From: Jeotgalibacillus soli
GTDB taxonomy: Bacteria; Bacillota; Bacilli; Bacillales; Jeotgalibacillaceae
DNA length: 64,000 bases
NCBI RefSeq assembly: GCF_000829435.1
Contig: NZ_JXRP01000006.1
Location: 186,001-250,000 of the forward strand
Direction: 5' to 3'
Of the stretch, positions 25,216 through 32,671 are shown piece after piece. How positions within the stretch are numbered: the first letter of the stretch is position 1; every line of letters begins with the position of its first letter. The notes under the pieces are model-generated. The model was not told the origin of the DNA and ran no database searches. It saw nothing but the letters and a program-made list of their open reading frames with translations. The position numbers and the translations under genes are program-made.

Positions 25216-25718
25216 ATTTTTTCACCTACAGATAATATAATTCTTTCATTCTCTTAGCTATCCTTACTTTATTTTACTATCAGTATGAGTATAAGGATAG
25301 ATATGTTCAGGAATTTTTTGAAAAAATATAATAAACACTATATAAAATGGAATATAAATACTTTATTCTCATATTTTTTGGTTCTGTTAAACTAGCCCGT
25401 TGATTTCCGTTTCAGGTGCTCGCTTTCCGTGGGCGGTCCGACGCTCCTCGGCGCTAAGCGCCTGTGGGGTTTCCCTTTGACTCGCTTTTCCCACAGGAGT
25501 TCCACGCCTTACGCTCCAATCAACAATGATCTTTTACATAGCCTATTTTTTATAAAAACATAGTGTAGCGTATAAAATATAGATCTAAATAACTATGAAA
25601 ATAAAATTAATATACACTGTAATATTAGCAGGTATATTGTTTTGTTTTGGTCTGCTATTTTATAGGTTTAGACAACTAAGAATGAAACATAAGGTGATTA
25701 GGGTGGGAGTAAAGCTTC
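25216..25718. other. Intergenic stretch with repeat copy 4
   Basis: About 500 bases. Apart from the dispersed repeat (25383-25546) it is AT-rich, with no intact gene. The part after ~25590 could carry the decayed upstream region of the DUF2628-like remnant. Confidence 0.6.
25383..25546 (+). repeat. Dispersed palindromic repeat, copy 4 (longest middle)
   Basis: TCTGTTAAACTAGCCCGTTG at the left, CGCTTTCCGTGGGCGGTCCG, an internal hairpin (CTCCTCGGCGCTAAGCGCC region), CCCACAGGAGTTCCACGC, TTACGCTCCAATCAAC and ACATAGCC at the right. Sits 168 bases upstream of the CapA-like gene. Confidence 0.8.
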
Positions 25719-26008
25719 AAATGACGCGGGGATCGTTAAAGAAGTAAAATAGGGTTTAGCTGGGCAACTTTTTTCTTCGGTTTCTTTCCAGCGCTGTTCC
25801 GTGGTGATTTAAAATGGGCTGCGATTATGTTCGTAACGGCTATAGCGCTCGGTGCGTTAACACTTGGCATAGGAGCATGAATTCCGGGACTTGTATTCTC
25901 TTTTATTTATAATAAATTCACATCAAAGAATTGCTTGAAAAAGGCTCCCGCCCTGCAGATGAAAGTGATAAAACAGCATTACAGCAAGCACAAATTTTCG
26001 TAGCTTAA
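25719..26008 (+). pseudogene. HrgC/DUF2628-like membrane protein remnant
   Basis: Readable in three pieces: [10 protein letters not shown], then after a one-base shift near 25750 [27 protein letters not shown], an in-frame TGA (~25878), GLVFSFIYNKF, and after a further shift KELLEKGSRPADESDKTALQQAQIFVA with a natural stop at 26006. The GFSW[17 protein letters not shown] pattern is typical of small DUF2628-type membrane proteins. At least two frameshifts and one stop make it non-functional. Confidence 0.75.
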
Positions 26009-26026
26009 CTTAAATTCATAAAATAA

Positions 26027-26060
26027 GATTACCCTTCAGTACATTGAAGGGTAATCTTTT
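26027..26060. terminator. Bidirectional terminator
   Basis: AGATTACCCTTC / GAAGGGTAATCT with an 8-base loop and TTTTTA; lies between the remnant and the convergent sigma-factor operon. Confidence 0.85.
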
Positions 26061-26062
26061 TA

Positions 26063-27136
26063 CTATTTTCTTAATATCTTTATCCCAATAAATACGATAA
26101 CCACACTTAGTAAAAGCGTCTGAAAATAGCGGTCGAACCAGTACCATAAATCAATTTGGATCAAGTTCATCACAGTTGGTGCGAGAGCGGGAATTAACGC
26201 ATTAAATAGCAGATAGTACAGACCAATAAATATGAGTCCCATGCCCAGCCAGCGCTGATATTGACTAAAGAATCCAAATATCGGTTCGTCAACAAGTTCT
26301 TCCTTTCCATAACGCGAAGCTTTTTGAAGCCCGTCAAAAAAACTGTAGAACCAAATGAGCGGCACAATAAACAAGAAAAGACCGAGTCTTAATGCATCTA
26401 AAATATAGATGGTAAATAAGAATGCTGCCATAAGCTGGATTCCCCGATGCTGCAAGCCTAAATACAAATGACCTGCCCCAGGGAAAATCGCAAGAGCAGT
26501 TGCAATCGATATGCTTTTCTTGCTTTCTGCACGTCGTTCCTCAAAATCCTCCAGTACAGACCTGTCCTCCAGCTGCTCTCCACGCTGTTTTCGTGTGAGC
26601 AGCTGAATTGAATCAACAAAGCTATAAATCCATATGACAGGCAGCAGAACAGCGAATAATAAAAAGGCATTCTGCTTTAACAGAATTGTAACAAAGAAAA
26701 TCATTGCAGCCATTCCAAAAAATGCTGTCATAAACGTTAATCCGCGGTTCATGAGCCCAAGCTGAAAATGTCCGAGTCCTGGAAAAAAGGAGAGGATGAT
26801 GGTGAAAAAACGTTCAGAATCGCCTTGCTGCCTTGGAATCACTCTTGATCTTTCCAGATTCTCTGGCTCAGTGTGATCAGTTAAAGCTGGGTTTGGCTGC
26901 TGGCGGTTTAGACTAATAATCATATCTACAAAACTGATCATATAGATGGCAATGCCAAATAGTGATATGGCTAAAAATATAAAACCACCCTCTATATACG
27001 TTAATAATACCCCTCCAAACATTAAGCTGCTCACGATAAAGAAATAGAGGAATCCTCTAATAATATTTCCTATATATACATGTCCCCAGCCAGGAATGAT
27101 GGAGAGTAAAAAAGCAATCACTGGTGATTTTGTCAT
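26063..27136 (-). CDS. Multi-TM protein with three TM2-like repeats
   Basis: 357 aa integral membrane protein. The unit 'A-x-FPG-x-GH-x-Y-x-G-x(3)-RG ... Y/WSFxD-x-I/L' occurs three times: IIPGWGHVYIGNIIRGFLYF..ISFVDMI (~13-74), FFPGLGHFQLGLMNRGLTF..YSFVDSI (~117-177), IFPGAGHLYLGLQHRGIQL..YSFFDGL (~218-275), then a C-terminal pair of TMs. Its ATG overlaps the anti-sigma stop by 4 bases (ATGA), so it is translationally coupled in the sigma/anti-sigma operon. TM2-type repeats are of unknown function; the context suggests it takes part in sensing or restraining the sigma factor. Confidence 0.75.
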   Translation of the reverse strand: MTKSPVIAFLLSIIPGWGHVYIGNIIRGFLYFFIVSSLMFGGVLLTYIEGGFIFLAISLFGIAIYMISFVDMIISLNRQQPNPALTDHTEPENLERSRVIPRQQGDSERFFTIILSFFPGLGHFQLGLMNRGLTFMTAFFGMAAMIFFVTILLKQNAFLLFAVLLPVIWIYSFVDSIQLLTRKQRGEQLEDRSVLEDFEERRAESKKSISIATALAIFPGAGHLYLGLQHRGIQLMAAFLFTIYILDALRLGLFLFIVPLIWFYSFFDGLQKASRYGKEELVDEPIFGFFSQYQRWLGMGLIFIGLYYLLFNALIPALAPTVMNLIQIDLWYWFDRYFQTLLLSVVIVFIGIKILRK

Positions 27137-27582
27137 TCTGATTCCTCCCTTTCTGCAGGGTCCATTTGACTTAACAGCCGTTCTGTTTGTTCCATAAGCG
27201 ATGTTGTAATCGAAGGTGCCTCTTTTAAGCTATCATCATGAACGCTTGCTGATTTATCAATAATCGACGTAAAAACCCCAGTACTCGCGAGCATGACGGC
27301 TGCAGCCGCTGATATGAAAAAATGGGCAACGGTTTTTCTTTTTACATGAGCGTTCGTGGTTGACCGAATTACTGGAGCCTTTTGCATATTCACCGCAATG
27401 GCAGTCATCACCTGCTCCTCTACATCAATCACCCGTAGAGGTGTAAATTGCTCAGCAGCAGCCTCATATACCATTAAACATTGATCACATATAAGCAGAT
27501 GGTCTTCCATTTCCTCAGAAAAAGAAGGGGTCACATGTCCCTTAACATAAAGATCCCAATGTTGATATGAATAATGTATCAT
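27133..27582 (-). CDS. Zinc-binding anti-sigma factor (ZAS/zf-HC2)
   Basis: 149 aa from ATG 27582, which overlaps the sigma-factor stop by 4 bases and has GGAGGAAG upstream; an open frame further upstream overlaps the sigma gene and lacks a ribosome site. The ZAS motif is HLLICDQC: His28, Cys32, Cys35. One TM segment (~83-103) follows, then a ~45-residue outer tail rich in Ser/Glu. Such proteins hold an ECF sigma factor at the membrane until an envelope signal arrives. Gene order sigma, anti-sigma, TM2 protein with overlapping starts supports this role. Confidence 0.85.
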   Translation of the reverse strand: MIHYSYQHWDLYVKGHVTPSFSEEMEDHLLICDQCLMVYEAAAEQFTPLRVIDVEEQVMTAIAVNMQKAPVIRSTTNAHVKRKTVAHFFISAAAAVMLASTGVFTSIIDKSASVHDDSLKEAPSITTSLMEQTERLLSQMDPAEREESE

Positions 27583-28124
27583 CTGAATTCTTCCTCCCGC
27601 CAATGCTTTTTCATCCACTGTCGTCCCCGGTATAGCCTCATCTTCACCGCTGATAACTCTAGATCATACTCTTTTGCGATTTCTTCATAGGATTTATCTT
27701 CTATGTAAAACGCATAGACAACAACACGATAATTCTCGGGTAACTCATGCAGCCTCTGATGAATCTGCTCATTCATTTTGCGCCGAATGAACTGAGATTC
27801 CAGCGAGTCCGCACCATCATCCAAATAGGGGGCCATTACTTCGAGGTCTTCATCGCGACCCGCCTTACGACTGCGCTTTCGTTTCATATCGATTGCGTGC
27901 CGTACAGCAATTTGCCGTACCCATGTCTTCAACCCTTCCTGCCGATAATTCGGCAGCGCCTGATAAATTTTTATAAGAATCTCCTGCACAGCATCCTCCG
28001 AATCCTTCTCATGCCGAAGAACACCATAAGCCAGCTGATAAATATATCGTTGATAGGAACGGATAAACAGTCGAAACGCCGCTGCATCTTGCCGAACCAA
28101 ACTCTTAACATCAATCTCCTGCAC
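27579..28124 (-). CDS. ECF-type RNA polymerase sigma factor
   Basis: 181 aa, GTG start at 28124 with AAGGAGGGG six bases before it. Sigma region 2 (~17-85): FRLFIRSYQRYIYQLAYGVLRHEKDSEDAVQEILIKIYQALPNYR...TWVRQIAVRHAIDMKRK; region 4 (~122-176): LHELPENYRVVVYAFYIEDKSYEEIAKEYDLELSAVKMRLYRGRQWMKK. This is a standard ECF factor; which B. subtilis member it matches is not clear. Partner anti-sigma is encoded next. An ECF-like promoter upstream (28161-28187) suggests autoregulation. Likely responds to envelope stress. Confidence 0.9.
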   Translation of the reverse strand: MQEIDVKSLVRQDAAAFRLFIRSYQRYIYQLAYGVLRHEKDSEDAVQEILIKIYQALPNYRQEGLKTWVRQIAVRHAIDMKRKRSRKAGRDEDLEVMAPYLDDGADSLESQFIRRKMNEQIHQRLHELPENYRVVVYAFYIEDKSYEEIAKEYDLELSAVKMRLYRGRQWMKKHWREEEFR

Positions 28125-28160
28125 CCGTTCCCCTCCTTACCTGCAAGCTGCATTATAGTA

Positions 28161-28187
28161 GACGAAAAAATATGGCGGATGACTACA
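28161..28187 (-). promoter_or_regulatory. Candidate ECF-type promoter of the sigma operon
   Basis: Minus strand TGTAGTC (28187-28181), 16-base spacer, CGTC (28164-28161). It resembles TGTAAC-N16-CGTC promoters of ECF sigma factors and lies 37 bases before the sigma start, so autoregulation is likely. Confidence 0.45.
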
Positions 28188-28327
28188 AATTATAATAAAA
28201 ACCTTACAGAAACGTTGAATTCACTCCATCATACTAGATTCATATCTTCTAGTGAAAATATCGTTATTTTCTTTTATCTCATTTGATAAACTATTACTAA
28301 ATACTAGTGCTAAGGGGAGATTTTTCA

Positions 28328-28653
28328 ATGCCAATCTATAATAAACTCGTTCGAGACCGTATACCTGAGATTATTAAGCAGACAGGTAAAAAATTTTCAA
28401 CTAGAGTATTAGATGAAAAAGAGTACATAGATGAGGTAAAGAAAAAACGCAGGAATAATTAGATAAATATGTAGAATATTACGGTGATCAAGAAGCTTTA
28501 GAGGAGCTTGCAGATCTTCTGGAATTAATTCACGCCGCTGCTGCTACTCATCACTCTTCATTTAAAAAAATTGAAGAAATACGTGAAAAGAAAGCCTTGA
28601 AGAGCGAGAGATTTAAAGAGAAAATTTATTTAATTGAGGTGGAGGATGAGTAA
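28328..28653 (+). pseudogene. MazG-like/phosphoribosyl-ATP pyrophosphohydrolase-family remnant
   Basis: ATG at 28328 begins MPIYNKLVRDRIPEIIKQTGKKFSTRVLDEKEYIDEVKKK, the typical N-terminus of small Bacillus MazG-like nucleotide pyrophosphohydrolases. A one-base loss in the A run near 28445 and a GAA-to-TAA stop at ~28456 break it. The remainder is readable: LDKYVEYYGDQEALEELADLLELIHAAAATH..FKKIEEIREKKALKSERFKEKIYL to the stop at 28651. The EELADLLE metal motif survives, but the split gene cannot make the full enzyme. Confidence 0.8.
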
Positions 28654-28703
28654 GCTTTCGCTCATCACTGAAAATTTAATACATGAATTGAATCACCTCA
28701 TTT

Positions 28704-28907
28704 AATCTGCAGTTTTGGGAAGCAATCCAGCGTCAATGGCTGTCTTCATTTCATTATTATGGCATACGCGATAACATTGATTATTCAGCGATTAAGTGGC
28801 TCGGAACAAGGTATGACGAGGAAGAGCTTTTACAACAACAGCTGCATGTTGAAATGGCGGAGAAAATTCATCTGAAAGTTGTGATACCCCTATTGGTCCA
28901 TAAATAA
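28704..28907 (+). pseudogene. 5'-truncated gene fragment, family not recognised
   Basis: Open for 67 codons from just after a TGA at 28689 to TAA at 28905, with no start or ribosome site: NLQFWEAIQRQWLSSFHYYGIRDNIDYSAIKWLGTRYDEEELLQQQLHVEMAEKIHLKVVIPLLVHK. The composition is protein-like (Trp, Tyr, charged helix), so it is probably the end of a lost gene. I cannot name the family. Confidence 0.45.
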
Positions 28908-28916
28908 GGGTATCAC
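28881..28916. terminator. Hairpin between fragment and EamA gene
   Basis: GTGATACCC / GGGTATCAC with an 18-base loop; no real T run on either strand, so terminator role is moderate. Confidence 0.5.
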
Positions 28917-28926
28917 TTTCTCCTGT

Positions 28927-29841
28927 TCACGATATTTTACTCGAAACCAATATTTCCTCAACAGATTTTTTCTTGGACTCCTGTACAATAACAACAGCTC
29001 CAATCACGAGAAAAATTCCAATATATTGCCAGAAATTCAGTGTTTCCTGAAAAATGAGGAAGCTTATCAGGGTAGCGACGACAGGTTCGATTGTCGCAAT
29101 GATGGATGCTCGGCTTGATTCGATTGCTTGCAGTCCTTTAGTATATAGAAGAAACGCGAGCATGGTGGAAAGGAAGCCAAGTCCAATCGCATATAACCAT
29201 ACTTCTATCGTTGAAAATAAAGGCAGGCTTGACCATAGTCCACTGAAGGGAGTCACGGCGATAGCAGCAAAAATAAAGGTGTAGACCGTAACGGTTAAAG
29301 AGTCATACTTCCTGAGAGCAAATTTCCCAAATATGCTGTAAAGAGCATAAAAAAGTCCTGAACCAAGTCCAAGAATTAACCCATATAATGAGATCGATTC
29401 ATTCGTATTTGGAAAAACACCAATGACAAATGAACAGCCGATTAATGTAATGAATAGGGCAATAACTTTTCGCGTTGTGAGCAATTCTTTAAATAGTATT
29501 CTTGAGAAAATGGTTACAAAAGCAGGTGCCGTATAGAGAAGAATAGTGGCAATCGAAATCGATGTTTCTTCAATGGCACTAAATAAACACCAGTTAAAAA
29601 AGACGATACTGATAATACCGGTTCCTACAAAATATTTGCTATCAGTTAGTTGGATTTTTAGGAGACTCCAATTTTTAATGAGTACGTAACATAAAAGAAA
29701 AAAAGCTGCGGATAATGCGCGTATGGCCACAACCTGTGTTGCAGTGAAGCCCAATTTATAGAGATAAGTGACAAAGATGCCGATAATTCCCCATAACGAT
29801 GCAGCGGCAGCTATATAAAGCAATGCTAGTTTTTTATCCAT
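28927..29841 (-). CDS. EamA/DMT-superfamily transporter
   Basis: 304 aa, ATG at 29841 with GGAGG eight bases upstream. Ten TM segments in two EamA repeats: AAAASLWGIIGIFVTYLYKLGFTATQVVAIRALSAAFF in repeat 1 and LGLGSGLFYALYSIFGKFALRKY ... GLQAIESSRASIIATIEPVVATLISFLIFQE in repeat 2 (the last is the hallmark 'a-x-i-x-x-l-x-P-v-x-a'). EamA members export metabolites such as cysteine or threonine derivatives, purines or other small molecules. No neighbour shows the substrate. Confidence 0.85.
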   Translation of the reverse strand: MDKKLALLYIAAAASLWGIIGIFVTYLYKLGFTATQVVAIRALSAAFFLLCYVLIKNWSLLKIQLTDSKYFVGTGIISIVFFNWCLFSAIEETSISIATILLYTAPAFVTIFSRILFKELLTTRKVIALFITLIGCSFVIGVFPNTNESISLYGLILGLGSGLFYALYSIFGKFALRKYDSLTVTVYTFIFAAIAVTPFSGLWSSLPLFSTIEVWLYAIGLGFLSTMLAFLLYTKGLQAIESSRASIIATIEPVVATLISFLIFQETLNFWQYIGIFLVIGAVVIVQESKKKSVEEILVSSKIS

Positions 29842-29926
29842 CCCAGTGCCTCCTTCACATTAACGCCTTCCATATTAACAGATTTTTCTAAAATTGAATA
29901 TAAGCATTGGCCGTGAAACGAATGGA

Positions 29927-30337
29927 TTATTTCCTATTTTCTTTATGACTGTCATCGCAAAATGGCTTGTTACTGGAGAGACCGCAGCTGCAAAGGGCAG
30001 CACGTGTGCAGTGAATTGTATGTTCGTCTTGCTTAATATGTAGATTTCCTGTTACAAAATAGACGCCGTCCGGCTGCGGTTCAATTATTGTGTTTTCAGG
30101 AGGCATTTCTCCTATTCCTTTGTCTTTTCTTACGTATTCCAGTGCTCCTGTTGGACATTTTTCGATAACGTAAGCGATTTCATCTGATGTTCCTTGTTCG
30201 GGGTTAACCCATGGGCGATTGTTTGGATTAAAGACGGAAGGAAGGCGCTTAACGCATTCACTAACATGCGTACAGCGGTCAGGGTGAAAATATACATCAA
30301 TTTCATCACTTGTATAGTGTTTTGTTCTGGAAGTCAT
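29927..30337 (-). CDS. Fusion of a YjdI-type ferredoxin-like domain and a CDGSH iron-sulfur domain
   Basis: 136 aa. The N-terminal half is the 4Fe-4S mono-cluster (YjdI) type: DVYFHPDRCTHVSECVKRLPSVFNPNNRPWVNP...VIEKCPTGALEYVR with Cys22, Cys28 and Cys61. The C-terminal half is a CDGSH zinc-finger-like 2Fe-2S domain: CTRAALCSCGLSSNKPFCDDSH with Cys116, Cys118, Cys127 and His131, the 3Cys-1His ligand set. The central Gly of CDGSH is Asp here. Two cluster types in one small soluble protein suggest electron transfer or redox sensing; no partner gene is adjacent. ATG start at 30337, ribosome site GGAG. Confidence 0.85.
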   Translation of the reverse strand: MTSRTKHYTSDEIDVYFHPDRCTHVSECVKRLPSVFNPNNRPWVNPEQGTSDEIAYVIEKCPTGALEYVRKDKGIGEMPPENTIIEPQPDGVYFVTGNLHIKQDEHTIHCTRAALCSCGLSSNKPFCDDSHKENRK

Positions 30338-30438
30338 ATGGTCTCACTCCTTTGATTTTAAAAAAAGAATATGATTCTATTTTCTTCTAATTCGTGAGAA
30401 GATATTCTATATACTGTAAAAAATAAAGGAGAATGGGT

Positions 30439-31146
30439 ATGGAATTGCAAACACTTATGTCAGAGCTTGAAGCACTTGGGACTGAGCAGACAAGAAAAAC
30501 ATTCTATCGTCATGGCGCGAAGGATCCTTTTTTTGGTGTGAAAGTGCGTGACTTGAAGAAGTTTGTGAAGCATGTGAAAAAGGATCATGAGCTTTCACTC
30601 GCCCTTTATGCAACAGGTAATTCGGATGCCATGTATTTGGCTGGTCTTGCTGTGGACCCGAAAAAAATATCCAAGGAAACGCTCCGAGAATGGGCGAGAG
30701 GAGCTTATTGGTATATGCTGGCTGAGTGTACGGTTGCGTGGGTAGCAGCTGAAAGTCCGTATGCGGGGGAGCTCGCTCGTGAATGGATGGCGTCTGAAGA
30801 AGAACTGATCACTGTGGCAGGGTGGAGCACGTATGCAAGTTATCTGTCCATCACACCGGATGAAGAGTTGGATTTGGATGAGATTCGCAATTTGCTGGCA
30901 AATGTCGAAACATCCATTCATGCGTCACCTAACCGTGTTCGTTACAACATGAATGCATTTGTAATCGCTGTAGCCTCGTACGTGGCGCCTTTGACAGAAA
31001 AAGCAAAAAAAGTAGCAGACACCATTGGCAAGGTTCATGTAGATGTTGGAAATACAGCGTGCAAGGTGCCACTAGCAACTGAATACATTGGAAAAGTTGA
31101 GGCACGGAATAAAATTGGTGCAAAGAGAAAAACATGCCGTTGTTAA
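30439..31146 (+). CDS. DNA alkylation repair protein, AlkD-like HEAT-repeat family
   Basis: 235 aa from ATG 30439 (AAAGGAG seven bases upstream; the ATG at 30433 is too near it). All-helical, HEAT-like: LMSELEALGTEQTRKTFYRHGAKDPFFGVKVRDLKKFVKHVKKDH, YATGNSDAMYLAGLA, AYWYMLAECTVAWVAAESPYAGELAREWM, SPNRVRYNMNAFVIAVASYV and a Lys/Arg-rich end. The family removes N3/N7-alkylated purines without base flipping, but this subfamily (short, ending in ARNKIGAKRKTCRC-like tails) is less studied. Own promoter; repeat copy 5 follows its stop. Confidence 0.8.
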   Translation: MELQTLMSELEALGTEQTRKTFYRHGAKDPFFGVKVRDLKKFVKHVKKDHELSLALYATGNSDAMYLAGLAVDPKKISKETLREWARGAYWYMLAECTVAWVAAESPYAGELAREWMASEEELITVAGWSTYASYLSITPDEELDLDEIRNLLANVETSIHASPNRVRYNMNAFVIAVASYVAPLTEKAKKVADTIGKVHVDVGNTACKVPLATEYIGKVEARNKIGAKRKTCRC

Positions 31147-31151
31147 ACATT

Positions 31152-31240
31152 TAGCTATGTTACAGCCCATTGTTGATTTTTATACAGTGTTGATTGGAGC
31201 GCCTGCGTGCTGCAATCAACAGACATGTTTAATAAAGCCA
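31152..31240 (-). repeat. Dispersed palindromic repeat, copy 5 (shortest form)
   Basis: Inverted copy: AGCTATGTTACAGCCCATTG at the left, GTTGATTGGAGCGCCTGCGTGCTGCAATCAAC in the middle and GTTTAATAAAGCC at the right. The GC-rich middle is gone, leaving the end pieces joined. Confidence 0.75.
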
Positions 31241-31301
31241 AACATTTAGTTGAAAACACGTTCCTGTTTTTTGTTGGGACGTGTTTAGTTTGGTAAGTAT
31301 G

Positions 31302-31310
31302 TGGTATAGT
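31302..31310 (+). promoter_or_regulatory. Extended -10 element before the Mn riboswitch
   Basis: TGGTATAGT (TG-n-TATAGT) places a start site about 10 bases before the riboswitch 5' strand; no good -35 is seen. Confidence 0.4.
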
Positions 31311-31326
31311 AAAACAAACGAATATC

Positions 31327-31492
31327 CCAAAAAGGGGAGTAGCGACCGTTCGCGGTTGATGAGTCGTCATTACGGTGGAATTCCACTCGGTTCATCAAGC
31401 TTTGACGTAATGATTTACGTGATCGAAGTACGCAAGACCTTTTTATGAGTGTTCACGTTAGATCGGTGATCACTCATAAAAGGGTCTTTTTT
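31327..31492 (+). ncRNA. yybP-ykoY (Mn2+-sensing) riboswitch with overlapping terminator
   Basis: The aptamer begins AAAAAGGGGAGTAGC (from 31329) and closes with CGCAAGACCTTTTT (31431-31444), the conserved ends of the yybP-ykoY class; internal paired arms (ATTACG / CGTAAT and others) fill the middle. The 3' strand AGACCTTTTTATGAGTG (31435-31451) also pairs with CACTCATAAAAGGGTCT (31471-31487), followed by T's, to form a 17-bp terminator. Closing of the aptamer's P1 stem therefore competes with termination, so Mn2+ binding should turn the gene on. The class is known to sense Mn2+ and to control Mn exporters and related transporters. Confidence 0.9.
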
Positions 31493-31520
31493 CGTTCATA
31501 TTAGAAGGAGGGATTACAGC

Positions 31521-32522
31521 ATGGTATTTGTTTATTTTATTTTAGCAGCTGCAGTAACCGTATTTGCAGCAATGAAGTTATCAAAGTATGCTGATGTAAT
31601 GAGTGAAAAAACGGCTATGGGAGGATTAATGGTCGGAACACTGCTTTTGGCTGGAGCGACTTCTTTGCCCGAAGTGACAACAAGTATTTCAGCAGTATTG
31701 ATCGGAAATCCGGATATAGCCATTGGGAATGTGCTCGGGTCGAATTTATTTAATTTATTTATTCTTGCATGTTTCGATTTGTATTATAGAAAAAAGCAGC
31801 TATATCAGTGGGGAAGTAAAGATCACGTCTATACAGCAGGGCTTGGCCTTGTGTTGACTGTAATGGTAATGCTGGCTTTAATAGTGAGAATTGATTTTAC
31901 CATTTTGGGCATTGGGATAGACTCTTTACTTATTGCTCTTGTCTATGGTGTTGGTCTGTTTATTATGAATAAGCTGCCAAAACCAGCTGCAGTAGAACCA
32001 GTTGTTGATCAACAAGCAGCAAATGAGACAGCTGCAACAGCCGTTTCTTCGATTTCAGTTAAGCATGCGGTGATTGGTTTTATTGTTGCAGCACTTGTTA
32101 TTATGGGTGCCGGTACTGTTCTTTCAATCATGGGTGATCAAATTGCGGTTATAACAGGGCTTGGCTCAAGTTTTGTCGGGAGCTTCTTAGTTGCAGCTAC
32201 AACGTCATTGCCAGAAGCAGTCTCTGTTCTTGTAGCATTGAGGCTCCGGAATGTTAACTTAGCGCTTGGTTCTATTTTAGGAAGCAATATTTTTAATATG
32301 TTAATTTTAGCAATGTCGGATGTCGCTTATCGTGATGGATCCATTTTAGCGGATGTATCTGACTCCCATTTAGTAACAGCCATTGGTGTGTTGATATTGT
32401 CGGTGGTTATCATTGGTGCATTATTTAGAAAACCAACAAAATCGATTATGAGTTATGCTGTACCGTCACTTCTTATTGTGTTAGGTTACTTCATCACTTC
32501 TTATCTCATTTTTATCGGTTAA
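31521..32522 (+). CDS. CaCA-family cation exchanger (Na+/Ca2+-antiporter-like), riboswitch-controlled
   Basis: 333 aa, ATG at 31521 with GAAGGAGGG upstream. About ten to eleven TMs in two inverted repeats, each with the family's alpha motif: GTLLLAGATSLPEVTTSISAVLIGNPDIAIGNVLGSNLFN (~39-78) and GLGSSFVGSFLVAATTSLPEAVSVLVALRLRNVNLALGSILGSNIFN (~215-261). Acidic residues in both motifs bind the cation. Under direct control of the yybP-ykoY riboswitch, which suggests that it moves Mn2+ out of the cell, with or instead of Ca2+; this is inferred from the switch. A terminator separates it from a paralogue. Confidence 0.85.
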   Translation: MVFVYFILAAAVTVFAAMKLSKYADVMSEKTAMGGLMVGTLLLAGATSLPEVTTSISAVLIGNPDIAIGNVLGSNLFNLFILACFDLYYRKKQLYQWGSKDHVYTAGLGLVLTVMVMLALIVRIDFTILGIGIDSLLIALVYGVGLFIMNKLPKPAAVEPVVDQQAANETAATAVSSISVKHAVIGFIVAALVIMGAGTVLSIMGDQIAVITGLGSSFVGSFLVAATTSLPEAVSVLVALRLRNVNLALGSILGSNIFNMLILAMSDVAYRDGSILADVSDSHLVTAIGVLILSVVIIGALFRKPTKSIMSYAVPSLLIVLGYFITSYLIFIG

Positions 32523-32527
32523 TGTTT

Positions 32528-32563
32528 ATCCCGCAGCCTTATTAAGTGCTGCGGGATTTTTTT
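32528..32563 (+). terminator. Terminator between the two exchanger genes
   Basis: ATCCCGCAGC / GCTGCGGGAT followed by TTTTTTT; strong. Confidence 0.9.
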
Positions 32564-32671
32564 GTGTGAAATTAGGAAAAATCTGCACTGCTCCGGCATA
32601 GCGTTTGAAGAGGGGAGTTTTGTTGGACAAGGTCCATTTGATTGGAAAAATTGAGCAGGAGGGATACATGA

